Source: Cunninghamia lanceolata (lineage: Eukaryota; Streptophyta; Pinopsida; Cupressales; Cupressaceae). From it: a stretch of DNA of 64,000 nucleotides. The position numbers were made by a program, and so were the translations under genes. Numbering within the stretch: the stretch's first letter is position 1; the number at the start of each line of letters is the position of its first letter. The stretch is taken from the NCBI GenBank assembly GCA_027924645.1, contig BSBN01000860.1:3906001-3970000 (forward strand). Direction: 5' to 3'. The notes beneath the pieces were generated by a model. It saw only the letters and a program-made list of their open reading frames with translations. It searched no databases and had not been told where the DNA came from. Below are positions 45,679-57,670 of this stretch, piece by piece.

Positions 45679-48600
45679 ATGTCGTCATACAAGAAGGATA
45701 GTCTGAAGTTTGATGGAACCAACTTTTCTCTTTGCAAAGGTCACATGAAATGTCACTTGCAGTGTATGGGAATGGCGTATTGGTCCATGGTCACAAAAGC
45801 GTATGTACCTCCACAGGGTGGTCCGACAACCGTAAATGAAATCACAGATGCTGAAAACAATCTGCGGACCAAAGAGGCTCTTCTATGTGCATTAACTGAC
45901 TCAGAGCTCTCAAATGTTATTGACCTACCAACTGACTATGAGATCTGGATTAAACTGGAACTTCTGCATGAAGGAGATGAGTATGTTAAATGTGCAAGGT
46001 TATAGAGTCTAAAAGGGAAATTTGAAAAACTGAAGATAAGAGATGATGAAAATATTACCACTTTTATGCTAAGAGTGAATGAGCTGGTTTGTGGAATTAG
46101 AAATTTTGGTGGAGTCTTGGATGAAAATGAGATTGTTGGTTAGATTCTCAGATCCCTTCCTGCCTCTTACAAAATCAAGGTTGCTACCATTGGTGAATTC
46201 AGATCCCATGCAACTGTCACAAGAGACCAATTGGCTGGCAAACTGGCTTCTTTTGAAATGACCGAATTTGGATATGATCCCCCCAAAACTAAATCTGCAT
46301 TCAAATCCAGTGCCTCTGTGAAAGGTAAACAAGGATTTGTTTCGAGAGAGAACTCATCAAGGAATTTGTCATGGTATGGAAAAGCAAGAAAAGACCTGGA
46401 TGAAGAAGAAGTAGAAACTGCTTAACTTGAAGCCCTCATTGTAAAGAGAATGCCAAGAGGATCCGATAAGTATGAAGGAAAATTACCTTTTAAGTGTTTT
46501 AACTGCAATAAGATTGGTCATTTTGCCTCAAGATGTCCGGAAAGATTTTCAAAACCAAATCCTAACAGATCAAGGTTCCAAAAGAATTGTTACTATGTTC
46601 ATGAAGAAGATGATAATGAAGGAGTAACAGATGATGAATCAGAGACAGGAAACAGATCCGGAAGTGAATGGGTGTTTATTGCCATCAAGGAAGAACCAAT
46701 ATCCTCTGTATCTACCAATCATAAAGTTGTAGAAAGAGCTCTAGCTACCCAAGTTGAAGAAAAGAATGATTGGGTCATTGACAGTGGTTGCTCTCACCAT
46801 ATGATAGGTGACAAAAATAAGTTCATAGACTTGGAAAGGTATGAAGGAGGAGTGGTGAAGTTTGGTGATAATTCTGCTGGTAGAATTAGAGGAAGAGGAA
46901 CTATTTCTTTTGATGGAAGAAACAAAACTGGTAATGTACTGTATGTTGAAGGTTTGAAGCACAATCTTCTCAGTGTTGGATAGTTGGTGGACAAAGGCTA
47001 TGATCTCCGATTCAAGGATGGAAAATGCAAAATCTTTGAAAGGTCCGGAACAGAGATTACATCCAGTGCTCAAACTAAAGGTAATATCTTCCACTTAGTT
47101 GGTACTGGTAAAAGTTGTTTATCTGTTCAAGTTGATCAGAGTTGGTTATGGCATAGGAGAATGTGTCATGTGAATTTTGATAATATCATCAAGATAAGCA
47201 ATACTCAGGCTGTAAGAGATCTTCCAAAATTGGTGAAACTTACTAACAGCTTGTGCAAGGAATGTCAGTTGGGTAAGCTGAGCAGAGTCACATTCAAAAG
47301 CAAGGAATTGTCTTCTACCAGATTATTGGACTTAGTTCACATTGATCTTTGTGGTCTGGCAAGAACCAAGAGTATTCAAGGTGATAGATACTTCATGCTG
47401 TTAATTGATGACTATTCCCGGATGATATGGGTAACCTTTCTAAAGGAGAAATCAGAAGCTCTTGAGAAATTCAAAATATTCAAGGCTATGGTAGAAAATG
47501 AAACAGGATTAAAGTTGAAGTGTCTGAGGTCTGATAGAGGTGGAGAATTCACATCCGGTGAGTTCATAGAGTTATGTGAGAAACATGGAATCAAGAGACA
47601 GTTGTCTGCTCCTAGGACTCCACAGCAGAATGGAGTAGTGGAGAGAAAGAACCGGACCATCTAGGAAGCATCTAGGACCATGATGATGGAAGCAAATGTT
47701 CCTCAGATCTATTGGAGAGAAGCTGTTAGCACTGTAGTCTATACTCTTAATCAATTTCAAATCAGAAGCAATACCGGTAAGACCCCTTATGAACTCTGGT
47801 TTGGCATTACTCCTACTATAAGATATTTTAGAGTCTTTGGTAGCAAGTGTTACATCAAAAGAGATGAAGATTTAGGCAAGTTTGATGCTAGAAGTGATGA
47901 AGGAATATTCTTGGGTTACTCTACTCAAAGCAAAGCATACCGGTGTTATAATAAGAGACTAAGAAAGATGATAGAAAGTATAAATGTGAAGGTTGATGAG
48001 GGAATAGAGAAACCCTCAAGGTTTTATGAGTATGATGAAGATGATCAAAATGGTGTTCTAGTTCAAGGAGCTCAATCCTCTCCTGAAAGTCAGATTCAGA
48101 CTGATCCGGTAAATCAGGAAGAAGAGATAAGTCTCAATGAGCCTGATCAAGAAGCAGAAGTGCAAGAAACTCCCAAAGTTCCAAGGTATGTAAGACTGAA
48201 CCACTCTGAAGATCAGATCATAGGTGATAAAAGCAAAGGTGTGCAAACTAGAAGGAAAATTGCTCAAAATTCAGATGAATATTGTCTGATTTCAAAGATT
48301 GAACCTAAGACAATAAATGAAGCCTGCAATGATGAAAACTAGACCAAAGCAATGGAGGAAGAGTTGATGCAAATTGAGAAAAATCACACTTGGGATCTTG
48401 TTCCCAAACCTAGAAACAAGAATGTGATTGGAATCAAATGGGTCTTCCGAAACAAACTAAATGAAGTTGGTGAAGTAATCAGAAATAAAGCCAGATTAGT
48501 CTGCAAAGGCTACTCTCAAATAGAAGGGATTGATTTTGAAGAAACCTTTGCTCTGGTGGCAAGAATTGAAGTAGTCAGACTATTTCTTGCATTTGCTGCC

Positions 48601-49836
48601 TTTAAGGATTTCAAGGTGTATCAGATGGATGTCAAGTCTGCCTTCTTGAATGGTGACTTAGAAGAAGAAGTGTACATTGAACAACCGGATGGTTTTCAAT
48701 TATATGAGCATGGTGATATGGTCTGCAAATTGAAGAAGGCACTGTATGGACTAAAGCAAGCCCCTAGAGCCTGGTATGAAAGACTGGACAAACATCTTTT
48801 GAAGATTGGTTTCAACAAAGGTACTACTGACAGTAACCCATATTTCAAAATTGATCATGAAAACATCTTGATTGTTGAAGTATTTGTTGATGATATCATA
48901 TTTAAAGGAAGAGACAGTATGTGTAAAACCTTTGCAAACCAAATGAAAAGTGAGTTTGAAATGTTAATGCTCGGTGAAATGAACTTCTTCTTGGGTCTGC
49001 AAATTACTCAGACAAAGAAAGGAATCTTTATTTCTCAGACCAAATATGTGAAAGAATTGTTGAGGAAATTTGGAATGGAAGATTCAAAGCCAATGAACAC
49101 TCCCATGGCAACCGGATGTAAGTTGAGCAAAGATGATGACTCTCCTAAGACAGATCAGACAAAGTACAGATCAATGATTGGAGGATTATTGTATCTCACT
49201 CAAACTAGACCAGATATAATGCAGGTTGTTGGTCTTGTGGTGAGATTATAGGTTGATCCCAGATAATCTCATGTCATGGCAATCAAAAGAATTTTTAGGT
49301 ACTTAAAAGGAATAGTTGAGTATAGTCTGTGGTATCCTAAAGATCATTATTTTTCTCTTCATGCATATACAGATGCAGATTAGACAGGAGATATGGATGA
49401 TAGGAAGAGTACAATTGGAGGAGCATTCTTTTTGGGAAAAAGATTGGTTTCTTGGCTAAGCAAGAAACAAGAGGCAATATCCCTGTCTACAACTAAAGCA
49501 AAATACATTGCAGTAGCAGGTAGTTGCACTCAAGTTCTGTGGATGAAGCAAATGCTAAGAGATATTCAAGTAGAATATGAGGAGCCTATCACAATTTTCT
49601 GTGATAATTCAAGTGCAATAAGTATTTCTAAGAATCCGGTGTTGCATTCTAAGACTAAGCATATATCTATCAAGTTTCACTTTCTGAGAGAGCAAGTGAA
49701 CAAGGATGAACTCAAATTAGAATATGTGCCCTCCAAGGATCAGATTGCAGATATCTTTACTAAACCTCTACCTAAGGACTCTTTTGAGTATCTCAGGGAG
49801 AAGTTAGGGGTTATTGCCCCTCCGGTGATGAACTAA
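45679..49836 (+). pseudogene. Copia 2 gag-pol polyprotein
   Basis: ATG at 45,679 (MSSYKKDSLKFDGTNFSL). Order: gag; zinc knuckle CFNCNKIGHFASRC (near 46,496); protease WVIDSGCSHHMIG; WHRRMCH; integrase HIDLCG, CLRSDRGGEF and [39 protein letters not shown], active site FVDDII (near 48,885), TRPDIM; RNase H YTDAD, STTKAKYIA, FCDNSSAI, SKTKHISI; end APPVMN. Stops near 46,003, 46,141, 46,423, 46,981, 47,662, 48,340, 49,249, 49,264 and 49,381 fit CAG, CAA or TGG changed to TAG or TAA. No frameshift is needed over 4.16 kb, so the insertion is not very old. Domain order is typical of plant copia elements with the REKLG/PSKDQ type of RNase H end. Confidence 0.95.
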
Positions 49837-49913
49837 GGTGCACTGATGTGCATCAGTCTGATGAGGATCACAGTCACATCTTGTGATCCGGATTGATGTT
49901 GGGGAGCTGCTAC

Positions 49914-50159
49914 TCAAGGGGAGCAGCAGGTATGAGTCTGAGGTGGTGAAATTGCAAGTATGAGCCCTTTGCCATTGATGTCAAAGGGGGAGAAAATACA
50001 TGTGAAAAACAAGTGGTTTCTGACCAAAGGGGGAGCAGTAAAGGGAGAGAAGACATGTGAATGGTTGCTATTGATAGGGGGAGTTGTGACAGTAAGGAAA
50101 AGTTCTTGTCTTGATGGTTTTTCACATCATATGTTGCCATCAATGACAAAGGGGGAGAT
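49914..50159 (+). promoter_or_regulatory. Series of polypurine tracts before the 3' LTR of copia 2
   Basis: AAGGGGAGC (about 49,916), CAAAGGGGGAGA (49,983), CAAAGGGGGAGC (50,024), AGGGGGAG (50,077) and CAAAGGGGGAGAT (50,147-50,159). The last one adjoins the LTR and is the functional tract. Extra copies are known from some copia lineages such as SIRE-like elements. Confidence 0.75.
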
Positions 50160-51398
50160 TGTTGCAAGTATGGGTTTAACCGGTGTTGTCATTGATGTAA
50201 ACATATTCATGTTGCATTAAGAAGAAGGATTGGATGAGCTGTGTGCTGAGGATATTGAGAAAATTAGTCTCAATCAGGAACAGTGAAGAACAGTGATGAC
50301 AACAAGGTAAAAGTCTAAGATAGGTTAAGGATCAGAGGGTGTGGTTTAAAGGGTTTGTAGATATAAGTCTTGAGATGCTTCAGTCAAGTTTTCAGAGGTC
50401 CGCATGAAGATCTAAAGAAGTTATGGTCGTTCAAGTAGAACCGGCTCCGGCAGGTGTCCAGAGGTGACAGAGTGACATAGATAGGTCCGATGAGGTCCGG
50501 TAATGCATTATCCCATTCTGCGGATCTGAGGGAGTGTTGAGGATGTCCCTGTGAAGTATCAAATAGATTGGTTCATGGTTTGAAGGTTTGGAAGAGCCTA
50601 TTCATTTGTGACAGTGATGACAAACTGTGTTCTTGAAGCTTTGGATAAAGGAGAGAAGAATTCCAGTAGGATGATGAAGTGCGGATGTTCTTGGTGATTC
50701 AGGGAAGGTTATGATGATCGTTGGATCATGTCCAGTTCATGTTAGTGGTCCGCATTGAAGTTAGAGTTTGCATTTGAAGAATAACCACGGATATTTGTGT
50801 TCTTCTTGAGACTGGCCGACCGGATGTATTACACGTCTTGCAGATGTTCTTGTAGATGTTTGCCGACTTAGATGATTGTTCCTAAGTCGATGCCTTGTAT
50901 AAATAAGGGTTTGTGAATTCATTTTGAAGTGTCATGTGGTGATAAGTGTGTGGTAGTGAGGAGAAGTGCGAAAGGCAGAGCAGAAGTTTTTAGGCTTAAA
51001 TGGAACTTATTCAAGCATGGTGAAGATGCTATTTTTCAATTCATAAAGGTGATACTTATTTCTTTGTAGACAGTGTGTCTCTTGTAGGCAGTGAGCCTCT
51101 TGTGAGCAGTGTGCTCGGGCAGTGAGCCCTAATTGGCATGTGCCATTTGTTCTTTTCTATTCTTCTAACAAAGAATACATTCTTAGGTTAGTCACCCCGT
51201 GGTTTTTCCCTTAACCGGGTTTTCCACATCAAAATCTTAGTGTCTTATGTGTTGATATGTTTCTACTTTTGATTTGAATGCATTATGGTTCATGATTAAT
51301 ATTCTGCTAATCACTAAAGAAGATTCAAGTGTTTTATTTGAGAAAGTTTCGCACAACTGATTCACCCCCCCTCTCAGTTGTGTGCCCTAAGTCTAACA
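50160..51398 (+). repeat. 3' LTR of copia 2
   Basis: Full-length form with the segment GGCAGTGAGCC and its variants (51,088-51,135) that the 5' LTR lost. Ends GTCTAACA. Confidence 0.95.
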
Positions 51399-51559
51399 TT
51401 ATGAGTCTTCACTTGAAGTGCCTCAAATTTCAGACATATATGCTAATGGTGGAGATTTAAATCTAAATCATGCCTTTGATTCAATCATGGAAGAGTGCAT
51501 TAGATTTAGTCCAGCTGGGCCACAAGAAATTGAAGTCTTATGACATAGCCCAGTATGAG
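51399..51559 (+). repeat. 161 bp duplication flanking copia 2, right copy
   Basis: See the left copy at 44,386-44,546. It continues into unduplicated outer-element sequence ATCACACTTGGG. Confidence 0.95.
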
Positions 51560-52059
51560 ATCACACTTGGGCTGGATGAGTTTCAGCTTGATTGTTTCCT
51601 TCATGTTGATATTTATGTAGGCCAAAAAATGCACCATGTTGACATGGGACTTGAAGGTGGGTGCTTATATGTGAGTCAGCATGATGAATCTATGGTTTCC
51701 TTGCCCTGGTAAAATGTTTTCCATCTAAAGATCAGCATGATGATATGAATGTTTGTATTTTGTATGTGCATGTATATAAAATATTTTTGTTGCTGATGTT
51801 GGGTGATCAGTGTAGCAAAGGATTGAGGGAGATCAGCTCCTTCAATAGGCTTGTTTTTGATAGAGGCAAGTAGTTTCATCAATTTTCTTGCAAGGGTGGC
51901 CTGTAGTGTCCCAAATTTTTGGCTGCATTCATTTTTTAACTATGTTTCTTTGTAAATATGTTGTATGTGCCCCTTCATGTGTTTATGTGTTGGTCTACCC
52001 AAAGATATTATGAATCCTCGCTATGACATTGCATGTCACACGTCCCCAACCAGAGCCAA
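51560..52059 (+). other. 3' end of the internal region of the gag-only element
   Basis: Reads YEITLGLDEFQLDCFLHVD and further into a stop near 51,712, the end of the acidic gag tail. A non-coding stretch to the LTR follows. No clear polypurine tract precedes the LTR. Confidence 0.5.
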
Positions 52060-55000
52060 TGTTGGAGCCCAAAATTACCGATTAAAAAATGCTTAATTTT
52101 GCCCTAGAAAACCCACAAAATTCATTTTATTCCATCAATTTCCCATGTTTTGCCTTTAAGTCCAAAAACCCATCTTTTATATCCGATCATAGATTATTTT
52201 TAATGGGTTCCCATCATAAAAATGCTCTAAGTATTTCCCCCTCTTTTTCATTTTCTTGCCTTAGTGATTTTCTTCATTTTTAGCCCTTTGTCAGCAAATC
52301 AGCAAATTGTCGAAGTTGTAAACTTGTTCCCAAGTTTGATATTTTACTAGTTCACCGACAATGGTTTTCGCCAACAGAGTGCAGGGGTAGCATATGTTGC
52401 ATTAGCAATAAAAGGGTGTTCCAAATGCCTTTATCGGTAACCTTTCAAGTTCACAAATTTGAAAGTTTGCCAATGGTGGACTTTATCGACAATGAAGAAT
52501 GAAGGGTGAGGGGGCGACATGTGTTTTATTGGTGGGAGAAGAGGAAACAAAATCACTAAAGTGTCTTTGTCAGTGAAAGTGTTGGTTTATGAACCAACAA
52601 GTTCACCGACATATGACTTTGCCAATAGAAGATGGAGGAAGCTATTGCGGCGTAAGTTGAAAAGGTTCTAAGGCCGAAATGAAGTTGAAGGCAAAGAGAG
52701 AGCTTTGTCAGTGAAGTTGGAGGTTCACAAACCTCCAGGTTTGCCAACAAGAGGTTAAGCCGATAGAGGATTCACTGATAAAGGGAAAGAAGGAAGTAGC
52801 ACAGCGTGAAAAGGTCTCTAAGGCATGGAAAAGAAAAAGAAAAAGCTTTGTCAGCGAAGTTGGAGGTTCGCGAACCTCCAAGTTCACCAACGGATGGTTT
52901 CACCAATGGGAGATTCGCTAATTGAAGACAAAAGGAAGAGAAGGTTGTGGCGGAAAAACAAGCAAGAAAGAAAGACTTAAGTGTTGTCAGCGAATCGACT
53001 AGTTCGAGAATTGTCATTTTTGCCGACAAGGTTCTTAAGTTCAGCATTTCGCTGATTTGCCGATAAGGGCAACAATGAGGTTGCAGAAAGGGAGGAATAG
53101 GGAAAAGAAAAGAGAGTTAAGCAAAATTCATTTTTGCCAATAAAAGCAAAATTGGCTAAGGCAGAAATTGGTGGCAAAAGAGAAGAAATAGGAAATAATT
53201 GAAGTCTTCGTCGGTGAAAGTGGAGGTTTGCAAACCTCCAAGTTCGCTGACTGGAGGTTTTCTCGACAAGAAATTCTCTGACAAAAGGGAAGTAGTGAAA
53301 AGTGAAAAGTTCGCAAAAGGCTGAGTTTGCAGATAAGGCAAAAACATTGCAAAAGGGTGCTTCATCCGCGAATTGGAGAAAGTTGAAACTTGGCAAAAGG
53401 TTCAAGTTTTTTTTATTTTCATCAATAAGGCGATAAAGCAAGGCCCCAACACGCTTTCATTAGTTCGGCAAATGGAATATTTGCTGATGAAGTAGAAAAG
53501 AGGCACTGAATTAAGGTTCGGCAAAAGTGATTTTTGTTGATAAAGGCGAAAATGGACCCAAGGGCATAGTGGTTTGAAAAGGCCAACTTTTGCCGATTAA
53601 GCAGTGGCAAAGGAAAAGTGAGAGTTTGGCAAAGTGGTTTTTTACCGATAAAGCAGAAAAGGTCGTCAAAAGGAGAGTTCGGCAAATGGCAGATTTGCTG
53701 ATAAAGACAACCAAGCTCAAAAAATTTAACTTTTGCTGATAAGGCAAATAATGAAGGTAAAAATATGGAGTTTGACAAAAGAGGAATTTGTCAATAAAGG
53801 CAAGGTGAATGTAGTTAGAAAAAGTGATCTTTTGCTGACAAATGAAGAGAGGGCAAAAAATGAAATGTCAAAAATTGTTGATAAAGGAGATAAAGATAGA
53901 GTTCAGAAAATTAAAGATTTGTCGATAAAGGGGGCAAATGGCCTAGTTTTGAAATGACCAAATTCATTGATAGGGCAGAAATAGAGGAAGAGGGCACAAT
54001 TAGAAAAAATGAAAACTTGTTGATGAAGGAAAAGCCACCTGGTTCGGTATAATAACATTTTACCGACTAAGGCGTGAAACAAGGAGAAAATGTGGGCAGC
54101 AAGCAGAAGATGAAATTTGCTAATGGTGCAAGTAGAGGCGAGTCCCCGCTGGATGACTTTTGCTGATAAGGCAAAATTGAAATGCAGAATCAAATGTAAA
54201 GCATGGATTTATAAAGTATAAGGGCTTTAAAATTTTAAAGTGTTGTAAAATCTTTACAAACACTATTGGTGGTCTCTTATTTAAAAATGCCCTTCTTCCC
54301 CCTTAGCCACCGTGAATGCAGAATTGTTGGCACTGGTAGCTGGAAAAATGTTTGTGCAGGTACAAAATTTAATGGTAGGATGTAGTGTTTCAATGATCAT
54401 ATCTTTTGCAGTATGCTCAAGGATCAAAATGAGTATGTAGGGCATGGGCACCCAATATATTCGTTGATCTTTTGACACGGGGATGTAGCCTAAATTTAAT
54501 ACAACACAGTTGCTTGTTGACTAGTTTTCCAATGCCCAGGGGCAGCGCACTATGAACTGATTGCTATATATACATGAAATAAAGATGTTTTTAGGGTTGG
54601 TCTTGGAGCCAATTGTTTGGTTTGGGAGAGGCTAAGGATTTTCTCTGGCATCACCACATCATTTGTTTGGTTTGTTAGTGAAGGGTTTTATTTAGCATAG
54701 AGTAGGAAGATTATGTAATGCAGATTTGAATGTAATGGTATGTCTCCATGGGAGTTTGTATTGATTTTGGTAAATATATAATTGCAATTGTATATTTCCC
54801 TTGCCACATTTCCTGGTATGATTATAACAGAAGTTTGGAGGTGTGTGACATCATCTATGTTAATACAAGGCTTTGTATTTGCCATTTCTTTGTTGCATAT
54901 GTATCATTGCAGTTCTCTTTTGGATTGTTAAGTATGTCCATTATAGGAAGATCTATTTGAAAGTCATATATGTAAATGTGTGCCTAGTTCTGTTGATCCT

Positions 55001-55470
55001 TTGTTGTGTATTTCCTTTCCTCCTTGCATTCTATGACTCTGTTGCCTAATAGAATATGCACCAATCCATATTGGAAAGGGATCAAACACTCTTTATAAAT
55101 CAAACAAATCTTTCACCTGTGGTTCCAAAAAAAACCATCTTTTCTGTGCATGTACATTCACACAGTTGAATGAGTTTAATGAGAGGCATGTGCAGCCAGT
55201 TTGTCTTGATCTAGTGACAACTTTGGGATCAAGTGTACAATTGGGTATGGATGTGTATATTTATTAGTATTTCATTTCATGCCTCTAGGAACATCCCTCC
55301 TAGGTCTAGTTGAACATGAAGTGTAGAGGAGTTTACCCACTCCTGTAGTTGGCACAAATCCCACATAACTTGTTGATAAACCACTTCCTTTCACCTTGAT
55401 GACAATCCCTGGCCTAGGTGTTTTAGGAATATTTTAGAGTTTTCGGTTGCAATTATTTTGGGAACCAACA
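52060..55470 (+). repeat. 3' LTR of the gag-only element
   Basis: TGTTGGAGCCC to GGAACCAACA. Same content as the 5' LTR, including the palindrome series and TATATATA box, with mostly transition-type differences. Confidence 0.95.
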
Positions 55471-56311
55471 CTACCCACATGGCAGCTAAATTTATTGGTA
55501 GAGAGCATCATGGAGGAGTTGGTGCATCTCAGCATAGCACCTCACACATGTCGATGACACATTTGTGTCAAAATTGTAATCAACCGTGTTATGGTCCTAG
55601 TCCTGCATCCACATCAGATGCAGCTACATCAAAGGTGGAGTCATACTTGGATCTACTCTATTCTGATGATCATCCTACACATGTACATGGACCACATTTT
55701 ATTTTGTTTCAAGTGCATAATGAACATATCAAAATTTATATTTAATCATGAATTAAATATATATTGTGAACTATTTGGTGTAGATATCAAGTCACTCCAG
55801 GGCCTCAACACGATTTGGTACACTGAGTTTTGCATCGACAACTGTAGAGATCGACACACCTTATGAGGTAAACCAATATATATTAACCCTAAAACCATAT
55901 GTATCTAGTTCTAGTTTAAAGTTTCTTCAAAACTTGGATATATATTTAAATTAACAAGTGTATAATTAAATTTAACTATATACATGTGAAACATTTTTGT
56001 TGTAGTGGGGAGGCCACGTGACAGTTTCCATGTCCAACCAACCACCTGAAGGTGTTGCAAGTGCTCCTCCATCATCATCTATTATGATTGAGTATTCCCT
56101 GGTGTGTGTTTTCAAAAATTGTACTAAATTTGTACTTTGTATTTTTGAGTTTATATAAATTTATAGATGCCCATATATGTAAGTGTAGGATGATAGGAGT
56201 GCCATTAGGATAGAGACTGGTCAAGATACTGATCAGGGACAATTTCAAGAGTCATCCACATATTTTCAGGTCCTTAACTTTACTAAATTTTCTATGCAAT
56301 TTCTAGGTCTT

Positions 56312-56378
<67 letters not shown>

Positions 56379-56955
56379 TTACATGTTTCAGTAAATATTC
56401 TAACCTATTTCAAACTTTCTTTAGTTAAATTTTTAGGAATTAGCAACTGAGACTTTTGGTCTAAAATCTGAAACAACCATACCACTTGGACAACAAAATG
56501 TGGGAGTAGATGAGCATGATCATATGGTATTTTATGCACACTTTAGCCTAGATTTAAATATTTAATTTCATAATTTTATAAATTAAATCAAACTTGGATG
56601 CTAACCTAATTCTTGAGTGTTTTATTTGAATATCTAGGAATTAGCAGCTGAGACTTTTAGTTCAGGACCAACAACTATACGGTCACTTGGGCAACAGAAT
56701 GTGGGAGGAGATGACCAATATCATATGGTAATTTATGCACACATTAGTCTAGATTTAAATATTTAATATGAGTATTTTATAAATTAAATTAAATTAAATG
56801 AAATTTAAATTTCATATGCACACGTGTCATTTTTTAAAAATTTATCTGTTTTCAAGTTTCTTTCTCTTCTACAGCATGAGGCAAATTCATCTCTTTCACA
56901 AGGAACAAAGAGGACTATGAAAGCAAAACAAAGCGCCACCCAGAATGAAGTATAA
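55471..56955 (+). CDS. Unrecognised spliced locus, 3' part: seven phase-0 exons
   Basis: Exons fit at 55,471-55,712, 55,784-55,867, 56,006-56,101, 56,189-56,269, 56,437-56,526, 56,638-56,727 and 56,875-56,955, ending in TAA. Every internal boundary is AG|...|GT, every exon is open, and all are phase 0. The first continues the frame left at 38,351 (EKAT then HMAAKFIGREHHGG). It carries a small CQNCNQPC motif. The rest is hydrophilic, rich in Ser, Thr, Gln, Asp and Glu, without known domains. Exons five and six are duplicates of each other. The last exon is basic (GTKRTMKAKQ), like a nuclear localisation signal. Host gene or transposon gene cannot be decided. Its 5' part has stops, so the locus as a whole is probably dead. 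Confidence 0.5.
56316..56378. repeat. (GT)n microsatellite
   Basis: About 30 GT units after ATATAT, inside the intron between the exons at 56,189 and 56,437. Confidence 0.95.
56437..56727 (+). repeat. Tandem exon duplication (two 90 bp exons)
   Basis: 56,437-56,526 (ELATETFG...LGQQNVGVDEHDHM) and 56,638-56,727 (ELAAETFS...LGQQNVGGDDQYHM) are both 30 codons. The duplicated unit of about 200 bp includes the following intron start (GTATTTTATGCACAC / GTAATTTATGCACAC). Confidence 0.75.
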
Positions 56956-57506
56956 TGGTTTTAAATGAAATTTCAACTTCTTTGACCTGCTATGCTGGGA
57001 TCCATCATGCCCCTTTTCAAGCCATACTCTATGCATAATAGATATCTGGTGGTTGATTTTAAAGATCATTATATCATATGAGGCATCGCATCAAGTTAAA
57101 TTTAATATTGAGTGAAGTGTGGGCAAAACCAAATGGCATGATGACAATTTCTACTTCCATATATATATTTAAACAATAACCAACCACCTTTACCTCTTCA
57201 AACAACAAAATATATGCCCCAAACAAAAGTTTGATTCCTGTGACCATACAAAATGATCACCATCTAGCAGGGAGTAGAGGAATATGACTTTGTAATAGAT
57301 CAGAAACATGGTGATTCAACTAAACTACAAAAAACAAATGGCAAAACAAAAATATGATGCATGAATGCCATCATCTGCGACAACACTGCCAACATCTCTG
57401 AACTACGAACTGCAACAACAAACCGCATCAAAATCAAGAAAAACTGGAATCTCATCTTTTTGTTTGACTCAAGATTACTTGTTCGCCTGGGTGCTCCTAC
57501 ATCAGA
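56912..57506. repeat. 595 bp direct repeat, left copy
   Basis: Matches 61,177-61,771 from GACTATGAAAG to GGTGCTCCTNCATCA at roughly 90 percent by eye. It begins inside the last exon of the spliced locus. The repeats enclose the solo LTR and the acidic minus-strand region. They lack TG...CA ends, so they are not simple LTRs. Confidence 0.8.
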
Positions 57507-57670
57507 CACGCCGGGTAAAAGTTTTGTGAGCATAGGCTCACAAACCAGAGTTGAGTTGTCAAACTACCCTTTCGGGTTGCAACCAACCTGTAGCGAACTA
57601 CATCGCTATGAATGTGTACCAAAACTATTTCTTCCTCTTCTTCTAGCACCATGCTAGAACAACTATCATC

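Larger units (their letters stand above)
44547..51398 (+). mobile_element. Ty1/copia retrotransposon 2
   Basis: LTRs 44,547-45,621 (1075 bp) and 50,160-51,398 (1239 bp), TGTTGCAAGTAT...GTCTAACA. A primer site, one long gag-pol frame, repeated polypurine tracts and the 3' LTR follow. The whole polyprotein is in a single frame broken only by stops. It is inserted in the gag-only element and is flanked by a 161 bp duplication rather than a simple 5 bp one. Confidence 0.95.
38352..55470 (+). mobile_element. Gag-only LTR retrotransposon (TR-GAG/LARD type)
   Basis: LTRs 38,352-41,757 (3406 bp) and 52,060-55,470 (3411 bp), ends TGTTGG...CCAACA (TATTGG in the left copy), and a perfect 5 bp target duplication CTACC. 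Without the nested copia 2 the internal part is only about 3.3 kb and codes for gag-like protein. No protease, RT, RNase H or integrase is visible. Its movement would depend on an autonomous relative. The tRNA-Asp-like primer site points to the gypsy Tat/Athila side, which is inference. Confidence 0.9.
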
